NCBI GenBank assembly: GCA_028284705.1
Contig: JANQRE010000023.1
Span: forward strand, 62,001 to 126,000
Source of the DNA: Paracoccaceae bacterium
Lineage (GTDB): Bacteria; Pseudomonadota; Alphaproteobacteria; Rhodobacterales; Rhodobacteraceae
DNA: 64,000 bases
Direction of reading: 5' to 3'
Part shown: positions 1 through 8,681 of the stretch, piece after piece
Layout: every line of letters begins with the position of its first letter
Numbering within the stretch: the stretch's first letter is position 1
Translations under genes and position numbers: made by a program
Notes under the pieces: generated by a model
What the model was told of the DNA's origin: nothing
Seen by the model: only the letters and a program-made list of their open reading frames with translations
Databases searched by the model: none

Positions 1-64
1 GTGCAAAATCGATGACGCGGGTGGCGGTGGCGCTTTGGTCGGTAAGGGTCTGGTGCGTGGTCAT
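1..64 (-). CDS. 5' end of a truncated CDS, product unknown
   Basis: Only the first 21 codons lie in the window. The reading frame opens with ATG on the minus strand at 64 and translates as MTTHQTLTDQSATATRVIDF and onward. Almost every third codon position is G or C, as in the neighbouring real genes, and this is the main reason to believe it is coding. No clear Shine-Dalgarno is visible. It is transcribed divergently from the glutamine amidotransferase at 349. The fragment is too short to name a family. Confidence 0.4.
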   Translation of the reverse strand, partial: MTTHQTLTDQSATATRVIDFA

Positions 65-348
65 GGGGTTGAGGGTTTCAGGTTTTGGGGCGGGAAGTTG
101 GTTGTTTGCGACATGCCTGTCATTGATTTCAGGACCCGCCGTGCATTGCCGTCACGCGGGGTGGCGATCCGAGGGTCGAGCTGAAGCGCTTTATGGTGGC
201 GGGGTCTTCGGGCAGAATTACCAAAGCGCAAGTCTTGAAAAATCGCCGCCCCGTGGGGGCGTGACGGCGATGCGCGGCGGCTTCGCCTTGATTCCGCGCG
301 GGCGACGCCCGGGTTGCGCTTGCGGGTCTTGAGCGCTACCGGACTGGC
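65..348. other. Intergenic region between divergent genes
   Basis: This 284-base stretch separates the truncated minus-strand gene from the amidotransferase. Small ORFs cross it but none has a recognisable protein or a good ribosome site. It presumably holds the two divergent promoters. I see no convincing -35/-10 pair or RNA structure. Confidence 0.4.
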
Positions 349-1083
349 ATGAAACGCTTTCTGATCCTGCAACTGCGTCCCGAGACAGACGCCTCGGATG
401 ACGAATACCGGGCGATCCTCGACAAATGTGGGCTGACGCAGGACCAGACGCATCGCATCCGGGTCGATCAGGAGGATATCCCGAGCGACCTTGATGTGAC
501 GGATTATGCGGGCGTCATCGTCGGTGGCGGGCCAGGATGCGTCAGCGATCCGCCTCACAAGAAAAGCACTCTCGAGGCCAAAATTGAGCAGCAAATTCTG
601 AACTTGATGCCTCAAATAACCGAGGAAGATCATCCCTTTATGGGCTGTTGTTACGGTTTGGGCATCCTTGCGCATCATCTGGGCGGCGAGGTCAGCAAGG
701 CACGCTTCTCGGAACCCGTGGGGCCGACATATTGCACGCTGACGCCCGATGCTTCGGACGATCCTCTGCTGGAGGGACTGGCCCCCGAATTCGAGGTGTT
801 CGTCGGCCACAAGGAGGCGGTGCAACAGGTGCCGGAAGGCACGGTGCATCTGATGCAAAGCGCCGCCTGCCCGGTGCAGATGATCCGCCACGGGCAAAAC
901 GTCTATGCCACGCAATTCCACCCCGAAGCCGATGCGCATGACTTTGAACGGCGCATTCACATCTACAAAAACCATGGCTATTTCCCGCCCGAAGACGCCG
1001 AGCGCCTGATCGAGATCTGTCACGGCGCCAATGTCACGGTCCCGGGCGAAATCCTGCGTCGCTTCGCGGCGCGATACGGCTGA
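349..1083 (+). CDS. Class I glutamine amidotransferase (GMP synthase-like)
   Basis: A 244-residue stand-alone class I glutamine amidotransferase domain, expected to hydrolyse glutamine and pass ammonia to a partner or act on gamma-glutamyl compounds in the cytoplasm. The nucleophile elbow reads GCCYGLG with the likely catalytic Cys101, and the His-Glu pair lies in QFHPEAD (His191, Glu193), so the triad is complete. There is no synthetase domain, so it is not GuaA itself. Homologues are usually annotated as GMP synthase-like amidotransferases of unknown substrate. The next gene, ctaD, is functionally unrelated and about 150 bases away. Confidence 0.85.
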   Translation: MKRFLILQLRPETDASDDEYRAILDKCGLTQDQTHRIRVDQEDIPSDLDVTDYAGVIVGGGPGCVSDPPHKKSTLEAKIEQQILNLMPQITEEDHPFMGCCYGLGILAHHLGGEVSKARFSEPVGPTYCTLTPDASDDPLLEGLAPEFEVFVGHKEAVQQVPEGTVHLMQSAACPVQMIRHGQNVYATQFHPEADAHDFERRIHIYKNHGYFPPEDAERLIEICHGANVTVPGEILRRFAARYG

Positions 1084-1237
1084 TTGCGCCGCAAGTCTCA
1101 GTTCCGCGACATTTTTTCCGCATCGAGACACGTTTCGGGCGTTGAACCCGGCCCTCAAGCCCCCTACACCGGATGCCAATAACAAGAGCGCCGAGTCAGC
1201 GCTTTAAGAGATTCGAAGTAGAATTCGGGAGAGATGC

Positions 1238-2908
1238 ATGGCCGACGCAGCCATCCAAGGGGACGACCATCACGACGAGCGGAGCTTTTTCGTTCGCTGG
1301 TTCATGTCCACCAACCACAAAGATATCGGTATTCTCTATATCTTCACCGCCGCGGTGATGGGCCTCGTTTCCGTGCTCTTCACCGTTTACATGCGGATGG
1401 AGCTGATGGAGCCGGGCGTGCAGTATATGTGCCTTGAGGGCGCACGGTTCTTCGCCTCGGACGTCGCCAATTGCACACCGAACGGACACCTTTGGAATGT
1501 TCTGATCACCGGTCACGGCATTCTCATGATGTTCTTCGTGGTGATCCCGGCGCTGTTCGGGGGCTTTGGCAACTACTTCATGCCGCTGCAGATCGGCGCG
1601 CCGGATATGGCGTTCCCGCGGATGAACAACCTCAGCTACTGGATGTATGTGGCAGGTTCTTCGCTGGCGGTTGTGTCGCTTCTGGTGCCGGGCGGAAATG
1701 ACCAGTTGGGCTCTGGCGTGGGCTGGGTGCTTTATGCGCCGCTCTCGACCACAGAAGCCGGCATGTCGATGGATTTCGCGATCTTCGCGGTGCACATGTC
1801 GGGCGCCTCGTCGATCCTGGGTGCCATCAACATGATCACGACCTTCCTGAACATGCGCGCCCCGGGCATGACGCTGCATAAAGTGCCACTGTTCTCGTGG
1901 TCGATTTTTGTGACCGCGTGGCTAATCTTGCTGTCCCTGCCGGTTCTGGCGGGCGCGATCACCATGCTGCTGACCGACCGCAATTTCGGCACGACCTTCT
2001 TTGATCCAGCCGGTGGCGGAGACCCGATCCTCTACCAGCACCTGTTGTGGTTCTTCGGACACCCTGAGGTCTACATCATCATCGTGCCGGGCTTCGGGAT
2101 CATCTCCCACGTGATCGCGACCTTCTCGCGCAAGCCAATCTTCGGCTATCTACCGATGGTCTATGCGATGGTGGCCATTGGTGCTTTGGGCTTCGTCGTC
2201 TGGGCGCACCACATGTACACGGTGGGCATGTCGCTGACACAGCAGTCCTATTTCATGATGGCGACGATGGTGATCGCGGTGCCGACGGGCATCAAGATCT
2301 TCTCGTGGATCGCGACCATGTGGGGCGGCTCGGTGGAGTTCAAGACGCCGATGCTCTGGGCGTTCGGGTTCCTGTTCCTGTTCACCGTCGGCGGTGTGAC
2401 GGGCATCGTTCTGTCCCAAGCGGGCGTCGACCGGGCCTATCACGACACTTACTACGTCGTAGCGCACTTCCACTATGTGATGAGCCTGGGTGCCGTGTTC
2501 TGCATCTTCGCAGGCATCTACTTCTACCTGCCGAAAATGTCGGGGCGGATGTATCCGGAATGGGCCGGCAAGCTGCACTTCTGGTCGATGTTCATCGGCG
2601 CCAACCTGACCTTCTTCCCGCAGCACTTCCTGGGCCGTCAGGGTATGCCACGTCGTTACATCGACTACCCGGAGGCGTTTGCTTACTGGAACTATGTCTC
2701 CTCCTGGGGCGCGTTCCTGTCCTTCGCGAGCTTCGTCTTCTTCATCGGCGTGATGTTCTACACCCTGACCCGCGGTCAGCGCGTTACGGAAGCCAACCCG
2801 TGGAACGAATATGCTGACACGCTGGAATGGACCCTGCCCTCGCCGCCGCCCGAGCACACGTTCGAGCAGTTGCCGAAGCAGGAAGAGTGGGACAAGGCCC
2901 ATCACTAG
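1238..2908 (+). CDS. ctaD: Cytochrome c oxidase subunit I, aa3-type
   Basis: Catalytic subunit of the inner-membrane haem-copper oxidase that reduces O2 with electrons from cytochrome c and pumps protons. The 556-residue length and about 12 hydrophobic segments fit the family. Visible hallmarks are the Cu-B/cross-linked tyrosine motif GHPEVY, HHMYTVG, the haem-ligand motif HFHYVMS, and the D-channel loop region [24 protein letters not shown] ribosome site precedes the ATG. Other cta genes (subunits II, III and assembly factors) are not nearby, so ctaD stands alone here. A strong hairpin just past its stop may end the transcript inside the next ORF. Confidence 0.97.
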   Translation: MADAAIQGDDHHDERSFFVRWFMSTNHKDIGILYIFTAAVMGLVSVLFTVYMRMELMEPGVQYMCLEGARFFASDVANCTPNGHLWNVLITGHGILMMFFVVIPALFGGFGNYFMPLQIGAPDMAFPRMNNLSYWMYVAGSSLAVVSLLVPGGNDQLGSGVGWVLYAPLSTTEAGMSMDFAIFAVHMSGASSILGAINMITTFLNMRAPGMTLHKVPLFSWSIFVTAWLILLSLPVLAGAITMLLTDRNFGTTFFDPAGGGDPILYQHLLWFFGHPEVYIIIVPGFGIISHVIATFSRKPIFGYLPMVYAMVAIGALGFVVWAHHMYTVGMSLTQQSYFMMATMVIAVPTGIKIFSWIATMWGGSVEFKTPMLWAFGFLFLFTVGGVTGIVLSQAGVDRAYHDTYYVVAHFHYVMSLGAVFCIFAGIYFYLPKMSGRMYPEWAGKLHFWSMFIGANLTFFPQHFLGRQGMPRRYIDYPEAFAYWNYVSSWGAFLSFASFVFFIGVMFYTLTRGQRVTEANPWNEYADTLEWTLPSPPPEHTFEQLPKQEEWDKAHH

Positions 2909-2911
2909 GCG

Positions 2912-3439
2912 ATGCCATTTCGCATCATAAGCTCTTCGAACGGGGCCTCGGATCAACCCGAGGCCCTGTTTCATTGGGGCAACCGCAGCCCGGACTGCCG
3001 CGTGCTGCTCTGGCCGCACCGCTCTCTCCCGCCCACCGGCTTTGTCTGGTTCATTGGCATCACCTGCGCGATGCTCTCCCTGCCACTACTGGCGCTTCTG
3101 GGTACGGCGGCGCTCTGGGGGCTGCTGCCCTTCCTCGCGCTCGCTGTGGCGGGCGTCTGGATCGCGCTCAACCACAGCTACCGCACCGGGCGGCTGGTCG
3201 AGGAGGTCTGCCTCTGGGACGATCAGATGAGCCTCGTGCGCGTCGAGCCCTCAGGCCGCCGTCAGGAATGGCAGGCCAACCCCTATTGGGTCGAGCTGCG
3301 CACCCATGACAAACCGGTCGAGCACTACCTGACCCTGCGCGGTGGGGATCGCGAGGTGGAACTTGGCGCGTTCCTGAGCCCTGAAGAGCGGTTGGAGCTA
3401 AAGCTGGACCTCGAAGACGCCATTCGGCAGTTGCGCTAA
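2912..3439 (+). CDS. DUF2244 membrane protein
   Basis: A 175-residue protein of the DUF2244 family (function unknown). After the conserved-looking LLWPHRSLPPTGFVWFIGI stretch come two adjacent hydrophobic segments (roughly residues 48-90), then a soluble C-terminal half rich in charged residues. It begins 3 bases after the ctaD stop and has no clear Shine-Dalgarno at this ATG. The first 25 or so residues do not resemble the family, and a 9-bp hairpin lies within them, so the true start may be downstream around 2970-3005, possibly at a non-ATG codon. The family call is more secure than the start. Confidence 0.75.
   Translation: MPFRIISSSNGASDQPEALFHWGNRSPDCRVLLWPHRSLPPTGFVWFIGITCAMLSLPLLALLGTAALWGLLPFLALAVAGVWIALNHSYRTGRLVEEVCLWDDQMSLVRVEPSGRRQEWQANPYWVELRTHDKPVEHYLTLRGGDREVELGAFLSPEERLELKLDLEDAIRQLR
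2943..2966 (+). terminator. Possible ctaD terminator hairpin inside the DUF2244 ORF
   Basis: GGGCCTCGG at 2943-2951 pairs perfectly with CCGAGGCCC at 2958-2966 across a 6-base loop, followed by TGTTTCATT. It lies 35 bases past the ctaD stop. The T-run is imperfect, so it may attenuate rather than fully terminate. Confidence 0.5.
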
Positions 3440-3548
3440 ACCCTGCACAAACTGGGTATTGGTCGCACTTTATCTTACTACTCGGAGACTGATCTTCTGT
3501 CTGCTTTGGGGCAATCTATCCAAAGGAACCAGGGAACAGCTGGGGTGA

Positions 3549-4367
3549 TCATCCCTCCGCCGGGGGCACGGCCCGCTGATAGAGATGCCATGTGGTGTGG
3601 CCAAGGATCGGCAGGGTGAAAATTAGGCCCAGAAACGCCGGAACCAGCGACAAGAGCATCGTGACCGAGATGATCGCCGCCCAGGTGAGCATGACGCCCG
3701 GATTTTCCGTGACGACACGAACGGAGGTGAGCATGGCAGTGACGAAATTGGTCTCCCGGTCGAGCAGCATGGGCATGGCGACGACGGTCACCGAGAACAG
3801 AACGGCTGAAAGAACTGCACCGGCACAGGTGCCAACGGCCAGGAAGGTCCAACCCTCGGGCGTGAAGAAGACTGTGTTCAAAAACCCGCCCAAATCCGAG
3901 AAGGAGGCGTTCTGCAGGATGAGTGCCAGCCAAAGCCGAACCTGATAGGCCCAGACCCAGAACACAAACAGGGTGACAAAGGCCATCCAGCCCATCTCGC
4001 GTTTGCGCTGATTGGCCATGACGGTGAGGATGTCTGACCAGCCGAAATCCTCATCCTTCTGCATCCGGCGGGACATTTCATAAAGCCCGGCAGCGGCGAA
4101 GGGCGCGACCAGCGGAAAGCCGACGATGGCGGGGATGATCATCCAGACCTGACCGAGCCAGACCAGGCTCCACACAAAGAGAATGCCGAACACCGCATAG
4201 AACAGGCCGAAAAAGCCGCTCATGACGGGGCGCGCGAGAAAGTCGGAAAACCCGGCTTTCAGCGACGCGGAGATATCCTCAGCCGTCACCTTGTTGACGT
4301 TGGGCATGCCCTGCTGCTGCGGCGTCAGATCCTCTGGTGGGGTGGACCCCGCGGTTTTGGATGTCAT
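3549..4367 (-). CDS. DUF2189 multi-pass membrane protein
   Basis: A 272-residue integral membrane protein that matches the DUF2189 family (COG5473 type), whose role is unknown. About six hydrophobic segments are visible, with a soluble N-terminal stretch of about 45 residues. The start at 4367 is preferred over the longer ORF start at 4388 because the minus strand reads GGGAGGAGTGTGTC directly before this ATG, a strong ribosome site. It is convergent with DUF2244, with about 110 bases between the stops, and divergent from the methyltransferase at 4717. Confidence 0.8.
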   Translation of the reverse strand: MTSKTAGSTPPEDLTPQQQGMPNVNKVTAEDISASLKAGFSDFLARPVMSGFFGLFYAVFGILFVWSLVWLGQVWMIIPAIVGFPLVAPFAAAGLYEMSRRMQKDEDFGWSDILTVMANQRKREMGWMAFVTLFVFWVWAYQVRLWLALILQNASFSDLGGFLNTVFFTPEGWTFLAVGTCAGAVLSAVLFSVTVVAMPMLLDRETNFVTAMLTSVRVVTENPGVMLTWAAIISVTMLLSLVPAFLGLIFTLPILGHTTWHLYQRAVPPAEG

Positions 4368-4716
4368 GACACACTCCTCCCGAAACATGGCACCGCACTG
4401 ACCCGCTTGCCAACGGGCGCGAGCGGCGAATGAGACATCCCTCGTTTACATAGAAGCGTGCAACAGGTGAGGCATGAGAGCAAGGTGGCGTATAGCCGCG
4501 AAGCATGCGGAACGAAGCTTTGTTGTGAACGCGACGAAAGATCGGTTTGGGCCTAATCCTCGTTCATGATCTGTTGCCTAAGCCCAATCAAAAGGCCTGT
4601 GAGGCTTCCAGAGCATTTTGACCACAGCTTCGTGGAAAAGCCCAAGCCGAGCTTGCCTTGAGCCCACAAAACGGCAAATTGTCTGGAAAAACAAAAAACA
4701 AGGCAGGGAAACGGGC
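4368..4716. other. Intergenic region between divergent genes
   Basis: About 350 bases between the DUF2189 gene and the methyltransferase. It is somewhat more AT-rich than its surroundings, especially at 4668-4710 (runs of A). ORFs crossing it have no recognisable product. It should contain both promoters; no operator or RNA structure was evident. Confidence 0.4.
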
Positions 4717-5364
4717 ATGAACATAGCAGCGAAAACTGGCGTGAAGGGCGACAGCTATTACGGCAAAGTCGCGCGGAATTATCAAAAACGTCGCACCAAG
4801 CAGGAATGGTGGCATGTTGAGCATGAGGCAATGCGCGACCTGCTGGCCAAACTTCCTGACGATCTGAGCGTCGTTGATGTGCCCTTCGGCACCGGGCGTT
4901 TCGTCCCGCTTTATCGCGAGAAAGGGTTCACGATTTCGGGCCTCGACTCCTCAGCTGATATGCTGGCGACTGCGCAGGCCGAGCTTGGTGACGAGTTCAA
5001 TGGCTGTCAGGTCACCACTGGCACCGCGACGGCCCTCCCCTATGCGGATGAGTCCTTTGATCTGATCGTCAGCACCCGGTTTCTGCGGGACATCATTACT
5101 TTCAAAGACGCCATGCAATCCTTGCAGGAATTCGCGCGCGTGACGCGGAAATACGGGATCATCCAGCTTGGTCAGCACAGCGGCAAGAAGGGTGCGCGGG
5201 TCAAAGACCTCGATCCCGATCAGCCGATGCTGAGCCACCTGAAGGCGGATCAGAATGTGCTGATCCTGAAGAAATTCGGACTGAAAGTTCTCGACAAGAA
5301 ACTGGTGAAGAACGACCCGCCCATGGAGTCCGAGGTCTACCACTTCTTCGTCGAGAAGGCTTAA
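4717..5364 (+). CDS. Class I SAM-dependent methyltransferase
   Basis: A 215-residue methyltransferase of the class I (Rossmann) type. SAM-binding motif I is VVDVPFGTGRF at residues 52-62, followed by the acidic ribose contact in GLDSSADML and a motif IV-like SFDLIVS. The substrate cannot be read from sequence. The start at 4717 follows an AGGCAGGGAA ribosome site and removes an unconserved 33-residue extension. It is followed after 6 bases by a P-loop kinase, so the two are almost certainly co-transcribed and may act on the same molecule. Confidence 0.85.
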   Translation: MNIAAKTGVKGDSYYGKVARNYQKRRTKQEWWHVEHEAMRDLLAKLPDDLSVVDVPFGTGRFVPLYREKGFTISGLDSSADMLATAQAELGDEFNGCQVTTGTATALPYADESFDLIVSTRFLRDIITFKDAMQSLQEFARVTRKYGIIQLGQHSGKKGARVKDLDPDQPMLSHLKADQNVLILKKFGLKVLDKKLVKNDPPMESEVYHFFVEKA

Positions 5365-5370
5365 GGCCCC

Positions 5371-6120
5371 ATGCTGATCGAAGTCGCTGGCGTCCCTGGA
5401 GCAGGCAAGACCACGCTGTGTCATGCCTTGTCACAAAGGATGGCGGATGCGCAGATGGTGTTTCGATCAGTGAAACATTATGGCGGTCAGACCCCGGCGG
5501 GTCATCACACGCCGCGATTTGTGGTGAACAATCCCGAGGCCGCCCTGCTGCATCGGTATATCCGTTTCACCCGCCAAAACCCCGAGCTTGAACGGCTGTG
5601 GACCGAAGCGTTCGAGGAAGCGCCAGTCCGCCACCTGCTTTTTTCGATGATGGCGGGCTACTATCAATCGGCGGTTGATCTGGCGCCGTTTGATGAGCTT
5701 GTGTTTCAGGATGAGGGCTTTCTGACCTACGCCGTTGCGATCTTCTACGAGTCCGGGTCGATCAGCGATGTCACGCGCTTCATGGAAGCTGCGCCTAGCG
5801 TCGATGCTGTTATCTATATGCACAGCACCGCGGACCTGGCCTTCCAACGCGCGATCGACCGTGGTGACGGCAGTGCACGCAGCCGACGTGGAACGATCCG
5901 CAAACACGGAGATTTCGAGACCTTCGAACGGCGCGTGGCCATGACGGACGCCGCTGTCGCCGTGTGCGAAGCGCGCAGAGTTCCTGTGATCAGGCTCAAC
6001 GCGGAAAGCGATCCCGATGAGCTATGCGACAGCCTTTTGCCACAACTTCGCTCCCTGCTGGACGAGGCCATTGTGAGAGATCTGGCGGGTGACCCACGGG
6101 ATGCGGTGGATGCGGCCTGA
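5371..6120 (+). CDS. P-loop kinase of thymidylate/deoxynucleoside-kinase type
   Basis: A 249-residue P-loop protein starting almost directly with Walker A, GVPGAGKTT (residues 7-15). The overall layout, including AVIYMHSTADLAFQRAIDRG followed by an Arg-rich lid-like stretch (SARSRRG), resembles thymidylate and deoxynucleoside kinases, though key specificity residues cannot be assigned. It might phosphorylate a nucleotide, sugar or small metabolite. It lies 6 bases after the methyltransferase with no own promoter space. It ends 22 bases before the convergent FkbM methyltransferase. Confidence 0.7.
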   Translation: MLIEVAGVPGAGKTTLCHALSQRMADAQMVFRSVKHYGGQTPAGHHTPRFVVNNPEAALLHRYIRFTRQNPELERLWTEAFEEAPVRHLLFSMMAGYYQSAVDLAPFDELVFQDEGFLTYAVAIFYESGSISDVTRFMEAAPSVDAVIYMHSTADLAFQRAIDRGDGSARSRRGTIRKHGDFETFERRVAMTDAAVAVCEARRVPVIRLNAESDPDELCDSLLPQLRSLLDEAIVRDLAGDPRDAVDAA

Positions 6121-6142
6121 CGTCTAGCAGGCCAACCTCCAC

Positions 6143-6817
6143 CTAGCGGATGAACACCGCATTCATGAACGGGCGGCGCAGCCAGGTTTTGTTGAAAAAC
6201 CCATGTGCGTTCAGCCAGGGCTCCAACTCATCGAGCAGCACACCGCCCTCGTAGAAGGGCTCTTTGGAGATTTCCGTTTCAATATAGTGGATTTCTTTCA
6301 AGAGCGCCTCAGCCCCTTTCAGCGCCAGTAGCTCTGCACCCTGGATGTCGAGCGTCAGAACGTCCACATCGCTAAGCGCAACCCCGTGTTCAGGCAGGAG
6401 CGCGTCGAGACTGCGCATCTTGAGCCGCAGCACCTCTCCGGTCTCATTGATGGTGGGCTGTGGATCGTCGCCATCGGTCAGTTTGGAGAAGATCGAGTTC
6501 GACATCCCTTCATTGGAATAGAGGAAGAACGGCGTATCGGCCCCGTCCTCATCGCCGACGAGAGCCTGCACCACCACGTGCTCTGTGACTGGCGCGCCGG
6601 TCAGGCGGGCAAACCAGCTTCGTGGTGCCTGGGATGTCTGATCGAGATGCGCCCGCAGCCCCGGCAACTGAGCCGGATCGGCCTCAATCCACACCACCTT
6701 GCGCACGCCCCACCAATTGTACTGCGCCGCTTCCTGGCCCTTATGCGCGCCCACATGGACAATCGTCATGCCCCGGATGGTCTTCAACCGGCGCAGGAGC
6801 GTGCGGACGATGTACAT
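6143..6817 (-). CDS. FkbM-family methyltransferase
   Basis: A 224-residue FkbM-type SAM-dependent methyltransferase, a family that O-methylates sugars and other small molecules. It shows the N-terminal TIVHVGAHKGQEA motif I and the typical VDVLTLDIQGAELLALKGA motif, followed by IHYIETEIS. The ATG lies one base after the stop of the YqeY gene (TGA-G-ATG), which implies translational coupling downstream of it. The neighbouring plus-strand methyltransferase/kinase pair converges on it, and a link to glycan modification is only a guess. Confidence 0.85.
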   Translation of the reverse strand: MYIVRTLLRRLKTIRGMTIVHVGAHKGQEAAQYNWWGVRKVVWIEADPAQLPGLRAHLDQTSQAPRSWFARLTGAPVTEHVVVQALVGDEDGADTPFFLYSNEGMSNSIFSKLTDGDDPQPTINETGEVLRLKMRSLDALLPEHGVALSDVDVLTLDIQGAELLALKGAEALLKEIHYIETEISKEPFYEGGVLLDELEPWLNAHGFFNKTWLRRPFMNAVFIR

Positions 6818-6818
6818 C

Positions 6819-7277
6819 TCAGGCGAGCTTTGCCTTCACGGCGGGACCGACCGCGCCGAAATCCATCTGGCCGGTATATTTGCCTTTCAGCACGCCCATC
6901 ACCTTGCCCATGTCGCGGATCGACGTGGCGGCAGCTTCGGAAATCGCGGCATCAATGGCGGCGGACACTTCGTCCTCGGAGAGCTGTGCCGGAAGGAAGT
7001 CCTGAATGACCTTGATTTCAGAGGCTTCGCGCTCGGCCAATTCCAGTCGCCCGCCCTCTTCATAGGCACGCACGCTTTCTTGACGCTGTTTGACCATTTT
7101 GCCGAGGATCGCGAGGATTTCGGCGTCACCGACCTCCTTGCCATCGCCGCGGAGGGCGATGTCCTGATCCTTGATCGCCGCATTGATCAGGCGCAGCGTG
7201 CTGAGACGCTCGGTATCTTTCGACTTCATCGCCTCTTTCAGAGCGGACGAAATCGTCTCGCGCATGTCTTTGCCCAT
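6819..7277 (-). CDS. GatB/YqeY domain protein
   Basis: A 152-residue protein of the GatB/YqeY family, related to the C-terminal tRNA-binding domain of aspartyl/glutamyl-tRNA amidotransferase subunit B. Its exact role is unresolved. Family hallmarks include ALKEAMKSKD near the N-terminus, STLRLINAAIKDQDI, and the C-terminal DMGKVMGVLKGKYTGQMDF. The start at 7277 follows GGGGA at good spacing; a second ATG at 7265 is also possible. It is divergent from carA and lies directly upstream of the FkbM gene. Confidence 0.88.
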   Translation of the reverse strand: MGKDMRETISSALKEAMKSKDTERLSTLRLINAAIKDQDIALRGDGKEVGDAEILAILGKMVKQRQESVRAYEEGGRLELAEREASEIKVIQDFLPAQLSEDEVSAAIDAAISEAAATSIRDMGKVMGVLKGKYTGQMDFGAVGPAVKAKLA

Positions 7278-7448
7278 TTGGTCCCCGAAACCCGTTGAAT
7301 ATGAGGCGGCAGAGGTATCCAAATCCCGCTCGCCCCGCAAGTGTTTCTTGTGGATTTTGACGCCGCGTGACGTGGTTGACGCCCCAGCGAGCCCTCCATA
7401 TGTTGCGTCAAATTTTGCCCTAGATTCTCCTAGATCAGAGGTGTGCCC

Positions 7449-8603
7449 ATGGCCGATCACCCCACCGCCTGCCTGGTTCTCGCAGACGGAACCGTTTTCT
7501 ATGGCAAAGGGTTCGGAACGACGGGTCAGACGACGGCTGAGCTCTGCTTCAACACGGCGATGACGGGCTATCAGGAGATCATGACCGACCCTTCTTACGC
7601 GGGGCAGATCGTCACCTTCACCTTCCCCCATATCGGCAATACCGGCATCAATGAGGATGATGACGAAACCGCCGATCCGGTGGCCGAGGGCATGGTTGTG
7701 AAATGGGACCCGACGGAGCCGTCGAACTGGCGCGCGACGGGCGAGTTGACCGACTGGCTCACACGGCGTGGGCGGATCGGGATTGGCGGCGTGGATACGC
7801 GGCGGTTGACCCGGGCGATCCGGGCGCAGGGCGCGCCGCATGTGGCGCTGGCCCATGACCCTGAGGGTCAGTTCGATCTTGAAGCGCTGGTGGGTGCCGC
7901 ACGTGGATTTGCCGGGCTCGAAGGGCTCGATCTGGCCAAGGAAGTGACCTGCGCGCAATCTTACCGCTGGGACGAGATGCGGTGGGCCTGGCCGGAGGGC
8001 TACACCAAGCGCGAGGGGCCGGGGCACAAGGTTGTGGCCATCGATTACGGCGCCAAACGCAACATTCTGCGCTGCCTCGCGTCGGCGGGCTGCGATGTGA
8101 CGGTGCTGCCAGCAACGGCGACGGCGGAGGATGTGTTGGCGCTGAACCCCGACGGCTTGTTTCTGTCCAACGGTCCCGGAGACCCGGCGGCGACGGGCGC
8201 TTATGCGGTGCCGATGATCCAAGGGGTTCTTGCGAAAGACCTGCCGGTATTCGGCATCTGCCTGGGACACCAGATGCTAGCCCTGGCGCTTGGCGCGAAG
8301 ACCATCAAGATGAACCACGGACACCACGGCGCGAACCATCCGGTGAAGGATGTGGAGACGGGCAAGGTGGAAATTACCTCGATGAACCATGGGTTTACGG
8401 TGGATAGTCAAACCCTGCCGGTGGGCGTGAAAGAGACCCATATCTCGCTTTTTGACGGCTCCAATTGCGGTATCCGCGTGGAAGACAAGCCGATCTTCAG
8501 CGTGCAGTATCACCCCGAGGCCTCGCCCGGACCGCAGGACAGCTTCTACCTGTTCGAGCGCTTCGCCGAGGCCATGGCCAAACGTTCCGAAACAGTGGCT
8601 TAA
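7449..8603 (+). CDS. carA: Carbamoyl-phosphate synthase small subunit
   Basis: The 384-residue glutaminase subunit of carbamoyl-phosphate synthetase. It supplies ammonia to CarB for pyrimidine and arginine synthesis. The N-terminal CarA domain (CFNTAMTGYQEIMTDPSYAG) is followed by a class I amidotransferase domain with SNGPGDP, the nucleophile Cys in GICLGHQM, and QYHPEAS. The ATG at 7449 has AGAGGTG upstream; an in-frame GTG lies 6 bases earlier. carB is not in the window, which is common in alphaproteobacteria. Its promoter region is shared with the divergent YqeY gene. Confidence 0.97.
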   Translation: MADHPTACLVLADGTVFYGKGFGTTGQTTAELCFNTAMTGYQEIMTDPSYAGQIVTFTFPHIGNTGINEDDDETADPVAEGMVVKWDPTEPSNWRATGELTDWLTRRGRIGIGGVDTRRLTRAIRAQGAPHVALAHDPEGQFDLEALVGAARGFAGLEGLDLAKEVTCAQSYRWDEMRWAWPEGYTKREGPGHKVVAIDYGAKRNILRCLASAGCDVTVLPATATAEDVLALNPDGLFLSNGPGDPAATGAYAVPMIQGVLAKDLPVFGICLGHQMLALALGAKTIKMNHGHHGANHPVKDVETGKVEITSMNHGFTVDSQTLPVGVKETHISLFDGSNCGIRVEDKPIFSVQYHPEASPGPQDSFYLFERFAEAMAKRSETVA

Positions 8604-8681
8604 GCGGCGGAGTTAACGCCACCTTAACCATCTCGCGGGCAAGGTCCGGGCGCATTTGCCTGACCGAGACCTGTCTGCCCC

